A stretch of 24,220 bases of DNA from CAYVQU01 sp964453155 (lineage in GTDB: Bacteria > Chloroflexota > Anaerolineae > Anaerolineales > UBA11858), in the NCBI GenBank assembly GCA_964453155.1, contig CAYVQU010000075.1, positions 1 to 24,220 on the forward strand, read 5' to 3'. Position numbers and translations under genes: made by a program. Below the pieces are notes generated by a model. It had not been told where the DNA came from. It did no database searches and saw only the letters and a list, made by a program, of their open reading frames with translations. Below, in pieces: positions 6,843 through 12,686 of this stretch. Within the stretch, counting starts at the first letter, position 1, and each line of letters opens with the position of its first letter.

Positions 6843-6887
6843 AAAAAAATCCCAAGGATAACAATTCCTTGGGATTTTTTATTTTTT
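6843..6887. terminator. Bidirectional terminator between convergent genes
   Basis: AATCCCAAGGA (6848-6858) and TCCTTGGGATT (6866-6876) form a perfect stem, with A-runs on the left and T-runs on the right. It can therefore end transcription from the hydrolase gene (+) and from the minus-strand membrane-protein gene. Confidence 0.9.
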
Positions 6888-6907
6888 GGGAGAATGAAGT
6901 GACTTAC

Positions 6908-7018
6908 GCAGATTTCGGAAAGGTTTTGAAAATATAAGGCATGTTCAAACCGAAATCTGCTCAGGTTGTGCGGTAATCCAAGTTGATCAGCTGATGCGTA
7001 CAAACCGCACAGCACTTA
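6908..7018 (-). repeat. Two-hairpin 3'-end element, copy A
   Basis: Read on the minus strand it begins with the TAA stop of the 375-aa gene (7018-7016) as TAAGTGCTGTGCGGTT. Hairpin 1 has arms 7013-7004 and 6974-6965, separated by 29 nt. A 4-nt linker follows. Hairpin 2 has arms GCAGATTTCGG (6960-6950) and CCGAAATCTGC (6918-6908), separated by 31 nt. Copy B after frr has the same plan. Confidence 0.8.
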
Positions 7019-8143
7019 TTCCATGCGCTCGAGCATTTCTGCCTCTTCTTGTTTACGGCGAGATTTTGTCAGGCCACCGACCAATAACAAGATCAATGAA
7101 ACAATCAAAACCACCAGACTCTGCCATAGCAAGGGCTTGAATATTTCAGCTGCCAAAATCAGGATGGCCAGAATGGCTTCACTTTGAATAACTTCTGGGG
7201 TTTCACTGAGCGGGCCACTTGCTAATAATTGGGTGATCAGGGGCCGATAAACCAATGCCATTGCCAGGGCCCAAATTGCCCCGACAGTAAGCGGAATTCC
7301 CCACCACAGGCCCAAGCTTTTTAATCCCCGGACAGCGAAAATCAAAATCAAAAACAGCAGTAAAATCGGAATGAGGGGGGCCAGATTCATCACCATTCGA
7401 ATGAGACGTAATTGGGTTTTTATCACAGCCGGTCCGACTCCAGCCGTATCTTCCAGGCCTGCCAGTGTTTCTGTAAGATCAAAGGCATTGGGCACATTGG
7501 CCACCAGATCGCCTAAAGATTCTAAATAATCGCTAAATTGGTCTTCATACCAGGGATCGGGGAACTCGCATAAATTGTAGAGCACCTGCGTTCCGGGGGG
7601 TGCGGCCGCTAATCGGGTTTTGAAATCGTTGATCTGATCCTGATTGCAGTCAGGCAAAGCACTGTAGGCCACAGCGATCGAGGTGATACCGTGCTGGCTG
7701 TCCACCCGATCCTTGAAAGGGGTCAAATCCCAGGTTATATCCGGTACCGGGTCATCTGAATCAATCCATTCATAAGTGCCATCGACAGATGTTTCCACAA
7801 ATTCCGTTAGAATTTCATTGGTCAGGACCTCCCATCGGATCGTGCGCCAATTTTCCACCGTCATAAACAAGAACAGCTGGACGACATCCGGCTCCCCAAC
7901 CCAGGCTTCTGCTTCTCCTGAGGCATAGCGCCCTTGAGCCTCAGTTTGAGAATACCAGGATAGCGCCGCGGGAATAAGATCCGATTCGGTCACAATTTCG
8001 GTAATCACTTTTTTAACCAAGGGAGGATCAAAAACCACCCGCCCGACATCATAGGCCAGCAAAGAGAGGGGAATGGCGATAATTAAGATCAATACGACAA
8101 TGAACGCGATGAAACGAGCCAGGCCGGTGAAGAATTTTCTCAT
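7016..8143 (-). CDS. Multi-pass membrane protein of unknown function
   Basis: 375 residues. The RBS GAGGAG lies nine bases upstream of the ATG. Residues 11-31 form a first membrane helix, or an uncleaved signal anchor. Residues about 32-250 form a large domain predicted to be outside the membrane, with aromatic and acidic patches and two cysteines (C166, C192) that could form a disulfide. Then come hydrophobic segments at about 253-272, 277-299 and 335-358 and a charged cytoplasmic tail (KSRRKQEEAEMLERME). No family was recognised from motifs. A small hairpin precedes the RBS, and the two-hairpin element starts at its stop codon. It probably forms its own unit downstream of the HAD gene. Confidence 0.82.
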   Translation of the reverse strand: MRKFFTGLARFIAFIVVLILIIAIPLSLLAYDVGRVVFDPPLVKKVITEIVTESDLIPAALSWYSQTEAQGRYASGEAEAWVGEPDVVQLFLFMTVENWRTIRWEVLTNEILTEFVETSVDGTYEWIDSDDPVPDITWDLTPFKDRVDSQHGITSIAVAYSALPDCNQDQINDFKTRLAAAPPGTQVLYNLCEFPDPWYEDQFSDYLESLGDLVANVPNAFDLTETLAGLEDTAGVGPAVIKTQLRLIRMVMNLAPLIPILLLFLILIFAVRGLKSLGLWWGIPLTVGAIWALAMALVYRPLITQLLASGPLSETPEVIQSEAILAILILAAEIFKPLLWQSLVVLIVSLILLLVGGLTKSRRKQEEAEMLERME

Positions 8144-8160
8144 GATTTTTGCTCCTCACT

Positions 8161-8178
8161 CATGGGTTCTTACCCATG
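8161..8178. promoter_or_regulatory. Small hairpin just upstream of the RBS of the 375-aa gene
   Basis: CATGGGT-tctt-ACCCATG, a perfect 7-bp stem. On the minus-strand transcript it lies about ten bases before the GAGGAG RBS. It may influence translation start; no further evidence. Confidence 0.35.
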
Positions 8179-8215
8179 CAAACAACCATTAGCATCAATC
8201 CCCCATCATCCAGGA

Positions 8216-8242
8216 TTTACTTCGAGAAAGCATCGAAGTAAA
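8216..8242. repeat. Perfect 10-bp inverted repeat
   Basis: TTTACTTCGA (8216-8225) and TCGAAGTAAA (8233-8242) with a 7-nt loop. It is part of the 350-bp spacer 8144-8493, which holds no gene: this spacer contains this hairpin, head motif C, degenerate element D and a 16-bp inverted repeat. Confidence 0.6.
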
Positions 8243-8257
8243 TTGAACCTAGGATTT

Positions 8258-8273
8258 AACCGCACCACACTTA
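8258..8273 (-). repeat. Isolated head motif of the two-hairpin element (C)
   Basis: Minus strand TAAGTGTGGTGCGGTT, matching copy B's head (TAAGTGTTGTGCGGTT) at 15 of 16 bases. No pairing arm ACCGCAC is found downstream, so this is only a fragment or a different use of the same motif. It does not follow a coding region directly. Confidence 0.5.
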
Positions 8274-8324
8274 GTATACAGGGAGTTGATGTTTTGCGCA
8301 AATTTCTCAAAAAGTTTTTCCCTT

Positions 8325-8437
8325 CAGTCGTTTTCGGAAAAAAGCTTGAAATTGAATCTTAGCCGAAACCGAAAACTGTTCAGGCGTGATGGAGATTCTG
8401 TTAGGTTTATTTCAAAACACAAACCGGTCCACACTTA
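8325..8437 (-). repeat. Degenerate two-hairpin element, copy D
   Basis: Minus strand head TAAGTGTGGACCGGTT (8437-8422). Then a hairpin-2 equivalent: CAGTTTTCGG (8378-8369) with CCGAAAA (8337-8331) plus ACTG (8328-8325), separated by 31 nt, exactly as in copy A. The hairpin-1 partner arm is not recognisable. It lies on the same strand as, and about 57 nt after, the HAD gene stop. Confidence 0.5.
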
Positions 8438-8442
8438 AACGC

Positions 8443-8480
8443 GGCAGCCACCTGAAAGGTGGATCTTTCAGGTGGCTGCC
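8443..8480. repeat. Perfect 16-bp inverted repeat after the HAD gene
   Basis: GGCAGCCACCTGAAAG (8443-8458) and CTTTCAGGTGGCTGCC (8465-8480) with loop gtggat. CCACCT-gaa-AGGTGG is nested on the left side, giving an alternative fold. It starts 13 bp past the HAD stop. No proper T-run follows on the minus strand, so terminator function is uncertain. Confidence 0.7.
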
Positions 8481-8493
8481 ACTTTGCTAATTT

Positions 8494-9159
8494 TTATTGA
8501 TGACTCGCCAGTTGAATGATTTCTTCTAACGACTTTTCGGCCAAAGAATTAAGGCGAAGATCGGCATGATCCAAGGGAAGTTGTCGGGTGAGGGGATTAG
8601 GAATCACTACCGCAAAAATCCCGGCTTTTTGGGCTGCGGTGACTCCGTTGGGTGAATCTTCAAATACAATGGCCTCTTCGGGTTTCAGCCCCAAAGATTT
8701 CAATGCCAAAAGATATAACTCGGGATCGGGTTTTGTAACGGCCACATCATCGGATGTATGGATCACTTCGAAATAATCGAGCAATTCCAGGCGTGTCAGA
8801 TGTCCTTTGACCCATTTACTATCCGAACTGGAGGCGATTCCTAATTTCAATCCCATTTTCTGAGCAGTCTCGAGTTTTTCCACCACGCCGGGCAAAATTG
8901 GTTGGGCGTGGGCGAGTTCAATCTCGCGAGCACTACGGCGGGGTGCAATCGCCTCCCGATCTAATTTTTGGCCAATCTGCTCCTCAAGCATGGTTAGGGG
9001 GTCAAAATGCTCTAAATCGGAGGTGCCAATGATCGTCGCCCACACTTCAAACGGCAGTTCAGCTTCATATTCCTGGTACAGCTCCACCCACGATTGGAAA
9101 ACGGGGCTTTCGGTCTCTAAAATCAAACCATCAAAATCAAATATTAATCCACGGATCAT
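8494..9159 (-). CDS. HAD-superfamily phosphatase (beta-phosphoglucomutase-like)
   Basis: 221 residues, the usual size for subfamily IA HAD hydrolases with an alpha-helical cap. Motif I is DFDGLILETE (nucleophile D8, general acid D10). The cap spans about 15-80. Motif II is IASSSD (S110/S111). Motif III lysine is K143 in VTKPDPELY. Motif IV is FEDSPNG (E167, D168, magnesium binding). The TKPDPE and EDSPNG context is typical of beta-phosphoglucomutase and 2-deoxyglucose-6-phosphatase-like enzymes; the substrate cannot be assigned. The RBS is GGAG, nine bases before the ATG. It follows the NUDIX gene on the same strand after 60 bp, so both may share a transcript. Confidence 0.9.
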   Translation of the reverse strand: MIRGLIFDFDGLILETESPVFQSWVELYQEYEAELPFEVWATIIGTSDLEHFDPLTMLEEQIGQKLDREAIAPRRSAREIELAHAQPILPGVVEKLETAQKMGLKLGIASSSDSKWVKGHLTRLELLDYFEVIHTSDDVAVTKPDPELYLLALKSLGLKPEEAIVFEDSPNGVTAAQKAGIFAVVIPNPLTRQLPLDHADLRLNSLAEKSLEEIIQLASHQ

Positions 9160-9189
9160 TTATATTACTCCAATGTTGAAATTTTGTTT

Positions 9190-9244
9190 CGATAAGGAAA
9201 CCAGGAATACAAGAAAAATTTATGCTTCCCTGGTTTCTTTATCG
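9190..9244. repeat. 16-bp inverted repeat spanning the end of the NUDIX gene
   Basis: CGATAAGGAAACCAGG (9190-9205) and CCTGGTTTCTTTATCG (9229-9244) pair with a single wobble around a 23-nt loop. The right arm and part of the loop are coding sequence for the NUDIX C-terminus; the left arm lies in the spacer before the HAD gene. It could be a 3'-end stabiliser or processing hairpin between the two genes. Confidence 0.65.
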
Positions 9245-9762
9245 AATTCAGCACCAATTTGATAAAACGCGGCCAAATCGGGCCGGTTTTGGCTTTCAAA
9301 GCGCCGGGTGGCCTCTGCAATGGAGACCAGATCAACGCTGACCACATTCCCATCCGGGTCGGCGGGTTGCCCGATAATTTCGATATCCCCGACCCCAATA
9401 ACGCGGTAAAACTCAGGATGGGGCAAGTAGGGACGGTATGGCTCGGGGGCTTCAGAAAAATAATGGAGAACACTGAACAATTGAAAAGTCCGGATTCTAG
9501 ATCCTGTTTCCTCCTTCATTTCCCGGTGGATAGTATCCATGTAGGTTTCACCGGGTTCCAATGTCCCGCCAGGAATATCCCAATTCCCATTTTCATCCAG
9601 GATAATGAGCCACTGCTCCCCAACCTTAGGTACCATGTTAACATTGCTGATGAGGCTAGCTGGGGGTGAAGTCGCCGTTAAATCATACTGGCCCTGAGCC
9701 TGGCCATCAACAAACGGCTCGAAAATTTGAGGGTATTGTTTTCTTATTTTTTCAGCCAGCAT
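9220..9762 (-). CDS. NUDIX hydrolase
   Basis: 180 residues. A complete Nudix box, Gx5Ex7REUxEExGU, runs from G66 to I90 (G66, E72, R80, E81, E84, E85, G87). The family hydrolyses nucleoside diphosphates linked to another group X, with Mg2+ held by the box glutamates; the exact substrate is not clear. Residues 1-40 form an N-terminal extension before the first beta strand of the fold. No Shine-Dalgarno sequence precedes the ATG, but a perfect TATAAT ends eight bases upstream of it, so the mRNA may be leaderless. An alternative internal start at M43 would cut into the fold and is less likely. A 16-bp inverted repeat spans its 3' end. Confidence 0.92.
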   Translation of the reverse strand: MLAEKIRKQYPQIFEPFVDGQAQGQYDLTATSPPASLISNVNMVPKVGEQWLIILDENGNWDIPGGTLEPGETYMDTIHREMKEETGSRIRTFQLFSVLHYFSEAPEPYRPYLPHPEFYRVIGVGDIEIIGQPADPDGNVVSVDLVSIAEATRRFESQNRPDLAAFYQIGAEFDKETREA

Positions 9763-9770
9763 ACCGCCGC

Positions 9771-9776
9771 ATTATA
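9771..9776 (-). promoter_or_regulatory. Consensus -10 box directly before the NUDIX start
   Basis: Minus strand TATAAT, then GCGGCGGT, then ATG. No good -35 was found at 16-18 bp (GATTTT at 17). The short distance would place transcription start at or within a few bases of the ATG. Confidence 0.5.
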
Positions 9777-9789
9777 CCTCGGGGTTGCG

Positions 9790-9886
9790 CGCAAAAATCA
9801 GGGTAGATGCGCATTCATCCAGCTTGGATAATTGAAAGTAGAATGCGCTGATAGCAATTGCGCATTCCCCCGCAAAATCAGGTAGA
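9790..9886. repeat. Direct and inverted repeats between divergent promoters
   Basis: CGCAAAAATCAGGGTAGA (9790-9807) recurs as CGCAAAATCAGGTAGA (9871-9886). GCGCATTC occurs at 9809-9816 and 9860-9867, and its reverse complement GAATGCGC at 9841-9848. The second direct repeat contains the likely -35 of rpsB. This fills the gene-free stretch between NUDIX (-) and rpsB (+) and could hold regulator binding sites. Confidence 0.55.
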
Positions 9887-9911
9887 CGAATCCCCGCACT
9901 CATGTTATACT
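9883..9911 (+). promoter_or_regulatory. Promoter of the rpsB operon
   Basis: TAGACG (9883-9888), 17-bp spacer, TATACT (9906-9911). The match to sigma-70-type consensus is 4/6 and 5/6 with ideal spacing. It would start transcription near 9918, giving a leader of about 180 nt before rpsB. Confidence 0.6.
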
Positions 9912-9919
9912 GCGCACCG

Positions 9920-10085
9920 CTCCCGCCCAGAGAGGCGGGATAATCTATGTTTGTGTCCCAAAAAAGGACAAAGTCCCGCGCAGCGGGATAAATCACACAC
10001 GCTTCCCGACCTGTTGGGGCGTGCCGCGAGCGGGGAGGCTTACCAGCGGTTCCGAACAGGGGTGAAGGGAGCGGAGGCAAAACGC
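9920..10085 (+). promoter_or_regulatory. Structured 5' leader of rpsB
   Basis: The leader holds two similar hairpins: TCCCGCC-cagaga-GGCGGGA (9921-9940) and TCCCGC-gca-GCGGGA (9974-9988), both followed by TAA. TGTCC/GGACA lies between them. A longer-range pairing CCTGTT (10010-10015) with AACAGG (10055-10060) encloses a GC-rich region. S2 autoregulates through its leader in some bacteria; a similar role here is an inference. It does not look like SRP RNA or a T-box. Confidence 0.5.
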
Positions 10086-10100
10086 AAAGGAGTTGTTTTA

Positions 10101-11063
10101 ATGCCTACTGTTTCCATGAAAAAATTGTTGGAAAGTGGCGTGCACTTTGGTCACCGAACCCATAAGTGGCACCCCAAAATGAAGCCCTACATCTTCACCG
10201 AGCGGAATCATATCCACATTCTCGACTTGCAGAAGACCGTCAAGGCTTTGGACGAAGCTTACGCGTTAGTGCGCGACACCGTCGCCAACGGCGGCTCAGT
10301 GTTATTTGTCGGAACGAAACGCCAAGCCCAAGAGACTATCGAACTTGAGGCCACCCGCTGTGGGATGCCTTGGGTGACCCAACGCTGGCTGGGTGGGACC
10401 TTGACCAACTGGTCCACCATTCGCCAACGCATTAACGAACTCGAACGCTTGGAGCGAATGCGCGACGGCGGCGATTTCGCGAAGGTAACCAAGCGCGAAG
10501 CCCTGGGTTTCGAACGCAAAATCGAACGCCTAGAAATGCTTTTGGGCGGTATCCGCAAGATGGCCGGGGTTCCCGATTTGCTCTTTGTCGTCGACGTCCG
10601 GCGGGAAGAAACTTCGGTCCATGAGGCTAACTTACTCGAAATCCCCGTAGTTGCCATGGTCGATACCAATTGCGACCCCCGCAACATCGATTACATCATC
10701 CCCTCCAACGATGACGCCATTCGGGCGATCAAATTGTTGGTCGGTACCATCGCAGATGCCGTTCTCGAAGGCCAAGCGATGCGCAAGGATATCGATGAAG
10801 ATATGCCGATGGATTCTGCCGCGGCTTTCGATGTTGACTCCGAATTGACGGATGAAGATTTACTGGGTGATGCTACCCTGGCAAAACTGGAAGCCCAACG
10901 CGAAGAAGAAGCTGAGGAAGAAACCACAGCTGAAGAAACTGAAGAAGCAGCTGCAGAGGGCGCGGTGGAAGCCGTTGAAGAAGCTGCCGAAGCTGCTGCT
11001 GAAGAAGAAACTGCCGAAACCAAGGCCGAGGCCGAGGCTGAAGCTGAAGAAAAAACCGAATAG
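10101..11063 (+). CDS. rpsB: Ribosomal protein S2 with acidic C-terminal extension
   Basis: Small-subunit ribosomal protein bS2-type, 320 residues. The ATG at 10101 is preceded by AAAGGAG (10086-10092); a longer in-frame opening from 9858 runs through the promoter and leader and is rejected. Residues 1-227 are ordinary S2: the start MPTVSMKKLLESGVHFGHRTHKWHPKM is given here as MPTVSMKK then GVHFGHRTHKWHPKM, plus FVGTKRQAQE, QRWLGGTLTNW, and PDLLFVVD with VAMVDTNCDP and IDYIIPSNDDA. After about residue 250 comes a low-complexity Glu/Ala/Thr tail of some 70 residues, rich in EEA, EET and EAE, which makes the protein much longer than the ~240 of E. coli S2. The operon continues to tsf 13 bases later. 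Confidence 0.97.
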   Translation: MPTVSMKKLLESGVHFGHRTHKWHPKMKPYIFTERNHIHILDLQKTVKALDEAYALVRDTVANGGSVLFVGTKRQAQETIELEATRCGMPWVTQRWLGGTLTNWSTIRQRINELERLERMRDGGDFAKVTKREALGFERKIERLEMLLGGIRKMAGVPDLLFVVDVRREETSVHEANLLEIPVVAMVDTNCDPRNIDYIIPSNDDAIRAIKLLVGTIADAVLEGQAMRKDIDEDMPMDSAAAFDVDSELTDEDLLGDATLAKLEAQREEEAEEETTAEETEEAAAEGAVEAVEEAAEAAAEEETAETKAEAEAEAEEKTE

Positions 11064-11076
11064 GACGAAGCAAATA

Positions 11077-11682
11077 ATGGCTATTTCAGCAAAAGATATT
11101 AAAGAACTCCGCGAAGCCACTGGTGTTGGTTTCTTGGATTGCCGCAAGGCCCTCGAAGAGGCTGGTGGCGACTTCCAAAAAGCTGTTGATTTCCTGCGTG
11201 AACGCGGTTTGGCCAAAGCAGCCAAACGCGCTGGACGCGAGGCCTCCGAAGGCGTTTTGGAACTTTATGACCACGGCAACGGCCGGGTCGGCGTGATGGT
11301 GGAAGTCAACTGTGAGACCGATTTTGTGGCCAGCTCCGAAGCTTTCCGCAAACTCGCGCACGAGATCGCCCTCCAGATTGCTGCTGCTTCCCCGCAGTAC
11401 GTCACCGAGGATGAAATCCCCGCCGACGTGATTGCGCATGAGGAAGAAATTGCTCGCAACCGGGCCATCGAAGAAGGCAAACCTGAGAAGATTTTAGACC
11501 GCATTGTTGAAGGCCGCATCAAGAAATTCAAAGAGGAAGTTGTTCTGATGCAGCAGGCATACATTCGCGATGACAAGCTGTCCATAGAAAAATACCTGCA
11601 CGAAAACATCGCCGCTCTAGGTGAGAATATTCTCATTCGACGCTTCGTCCGCTGGGAAGTCGGCGAACAAAGCGCTGAATAA
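11077..11682 (+). CDS. tsf: Translation elongation factor Ts
   Basis: Guanine-nucleotide exchange factor for EF-Tu; 201 residues, the short form without the long dimerisation insert of E. coli EF-Ts (283 aa). Residues 1-55 are the N-terminal UBA-like domain (MAISAKDIKELREATGVG, then DCRKALEEAGGD). The core carries VNCETDFVA (73-81 region), which contacts EF-Tu, and the C-terminal part has the family's IRDDKLSIEKYL. The start at 11077 matches the family N-terminus; an in-frame opening upstream reads the rpsB tail in the wrong frame and is a shadow. A weak RBS (AGGACGAAG) overlaps the rpsB stop region. A strong terminator follows the stop. Confidence 0.97.
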   Translation: MAISAKDIKELREATGVGFLDCRKALEEAGGDFQKAVDFLRERGLAKAAKRAGREASEGVLELYDHGNGRVGVMVEVNCETDFVASSEAFRKLAHEIALQIAAASPQYVTEDEIPADVIAHEEEIARNRAIEEGKPEKILDRIVEGRIKKFKEEVVLMQQAYIRDDKLSIEKYLHENIAALGENILIRRFVRWEVGEQSAE

Positions 11683-11688
11683 TTTTAC

Positions 11689-11719
11689 AAAGGCCAACCA
11701 ATCGGTTGGCCTTTTTCTT
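11689..11719 (+). terminator. Terminator between tsf and pyrH
   Basis: AAAGGCCAACC (11689-11699) / GGTTGGCCTTT (11704-11714), loop aatc, followed by TTCTT. The pyrH start is only 48 bases further on. Confidence 0.9.
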
Positions 11720-11740
11720 ATGCAATCATTTAGTTGCACG

Positions 11741-11754
11741 CAACCAAATGGTTG
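11741..11754 (+). promoter_or_regulatory. Hairpin next to the pyrH RBS, mimicking the tsf terminator
   Basis: CAACCA-aa-TGGTTG directly precedes GGAAAGGA. AACCAAATGGTTGG (11742-11755) matches AACCAATCGGTTGG of the terminator at 12 of 14 bases. Cross-pairing between the GGTTGG of the terminator and this CAACC, or the reverse, is possible. Confidence 0.45.
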
Positions 11755-11766
11755 GAAAGGAATTTT

Positions 11767-12486
11767 ATGGGAACCGATCTTAAATACAACCGGGTTATGC
11801 TCAAATTGAGCGGGGAGGCTCTCTCGGGGGATGGTGGTTTTGGTATTGATCCTTTACGGGCTGAGGAAGTAGCTCGCCATATTGGAGAAATTGCAAAACT
11901 TGATATCCAAATCGCGATTGTGATCGGCGCGGGCAACTTGTGGCGCGGCAAACTCGGTCTCGACCGGGGAATGGACAGAGCCACGGCAGACTACATGGGC
12001 ATGCTGGGCACCGTGATGAATGCTATGGCCTTAATGGATGCCCTCGAGCGGTGTGGCGTAGTCACCCGGGTACAATCCGCGATTGAAATGAAATCTGTCG
12101 CCGAACCCTATATCCGGCGACGGGCCATCCGACATCTAGAAAAAGGTCGGGTTGTGATATTTGGTGGGGGGACCGGCAACCCCTATTTCTCCACCGACAC
12201 CGCGGCCGCGCTGCGAGCTACCGAAATCGGGGCCGATATCGTCATCAAAGCCACCAAGGTTGATGGTGTTTACGATAAAGACCCCAAAATTCATGCCGAT
12301 GCAGTCAAATTTGACCATCTGAATTACATCGAGGTATTAAACCGCCGACTGGCTGTGATGGACAGCACGGCAATTTCGCTGTGTATGGATAACCACATGC
12401 CAATTTTGGTTCTAAACCTGTGGGAAACCGGTGTTTTACAAGCAGCTCTACACGGGACTGCGGTAGGCACACTGGTTACTGAATAA
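11767..12486 (+). CDS. pyrH: Uridylate kinase (UMP kinase)
   Basis: Phosphorylates UMP to UDP with ATP in pyrimidine synthesis; bacterial UMPK is a homohexamer of the amino-acid-kinase fold, regulated by GTP and UTP. 239 residues, normal. Seen motifs: VMLKLSGEAL near the N-terminus (phosphate binding), AIVIGAGNLWRG (hydroxyl/phosphate loop), MDRATADYMGMLGTVMNAM (UMP contacts), IFGGGTGNPYFSTDTAAALRA, KATKVDGVYDKDP (ATP/GTP region) and MDSTAISLCMDN. The ATG at 11767 has GAAAGGA close upstream and gives the normal N-terminus; an in-frame ATG at 11734 would put the mimic hairpin inside the coding region. It follows tsf across a terminator and precedes frr, the order seen in many bacteria. Confidence 0.97.
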   Translation: MGTDLKYNRVMLKLSGEALSGDGGFGIDPLRAEEVARHIGEIAKLDIQIAIVIGAGNLWRGKLGLDRGMDRATADYMGMLGTVMNAMALMDALERCGVVTRVQSAIEMKSVAEPYIRRRAIRHLEKGRVVIFGGGTGNPYFSTDTAAALRATEIGADIVIKATKVDGVYDKDPKIHADAVKFDHLNYIEVLNRRLAVMDSTAISLCMDNHMPILVLNLWETGVLQAALHGTAVGTLVTE

Positions 12487-12492
12487 CAATCC

Positions 12493-12525
12493 AGACCAGC
12501 CGAGTTTTGAAATCCCGGCCGGTCT
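12493..12525 (+). repeat. Hairpin after pyrH
   Basis: AGACCAGCCGAG (12493-12504) pairs with CCCGGCCGGTCT (12514-12525) with two A-C mismatches; AATTAG follows. It is not a terminator on its own and precedes a better one at 12547. Confidence 0.4.
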
Positions 12526-12546
12526 AATTAGCGGAACACACCTCCA

Positions 12547-12589
12547 AAAACAGGCTCAAAAGTGAACCGCTTTCGGGCCTGTTTTATCC
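12547..12589 (+). terminator. Terminator after pyrH
   Basis: AAAACAGGCTC (12547-12557) / GGGCCTGTTTT (12575-12585) with one wobble. An inner AAAG/CTTT pair shortens the loop. It is weaker than the others because the T-run is part of the stem. Confidence 0.6.
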
Positions 12590-12686
12590 TCAGGGGAGGA
12601 TATTTATCCCCTTTTCTGTCCGTCCTTTTTCGGGTATCCTTAAAAAGTATTGTGTATGACTTGATCAGCATCCAAAGGAGACTGTT

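Noticed and set aside
9920..10085. Leader considered as SRP RNA, 6S RNA or T-box
   Set aside because: It lacks the SRP GGAA tetraloop arm, has no T-box sequence, and is not a closed long hairpin as in 6S RNA.
9858..10100. Upstream start for rpsB
   Set aside because: It would translate the promoter and leader; the RBS and family N-terminus support 10101.
10852..11076. In-frame N-terminal extension of EF-Ts through the rpsB tail
   Set aside because: It is the rpsB acidic repeat read in another frame (Lys/Pro/Leu-rich); the normal EF-Ts start is at 11077.
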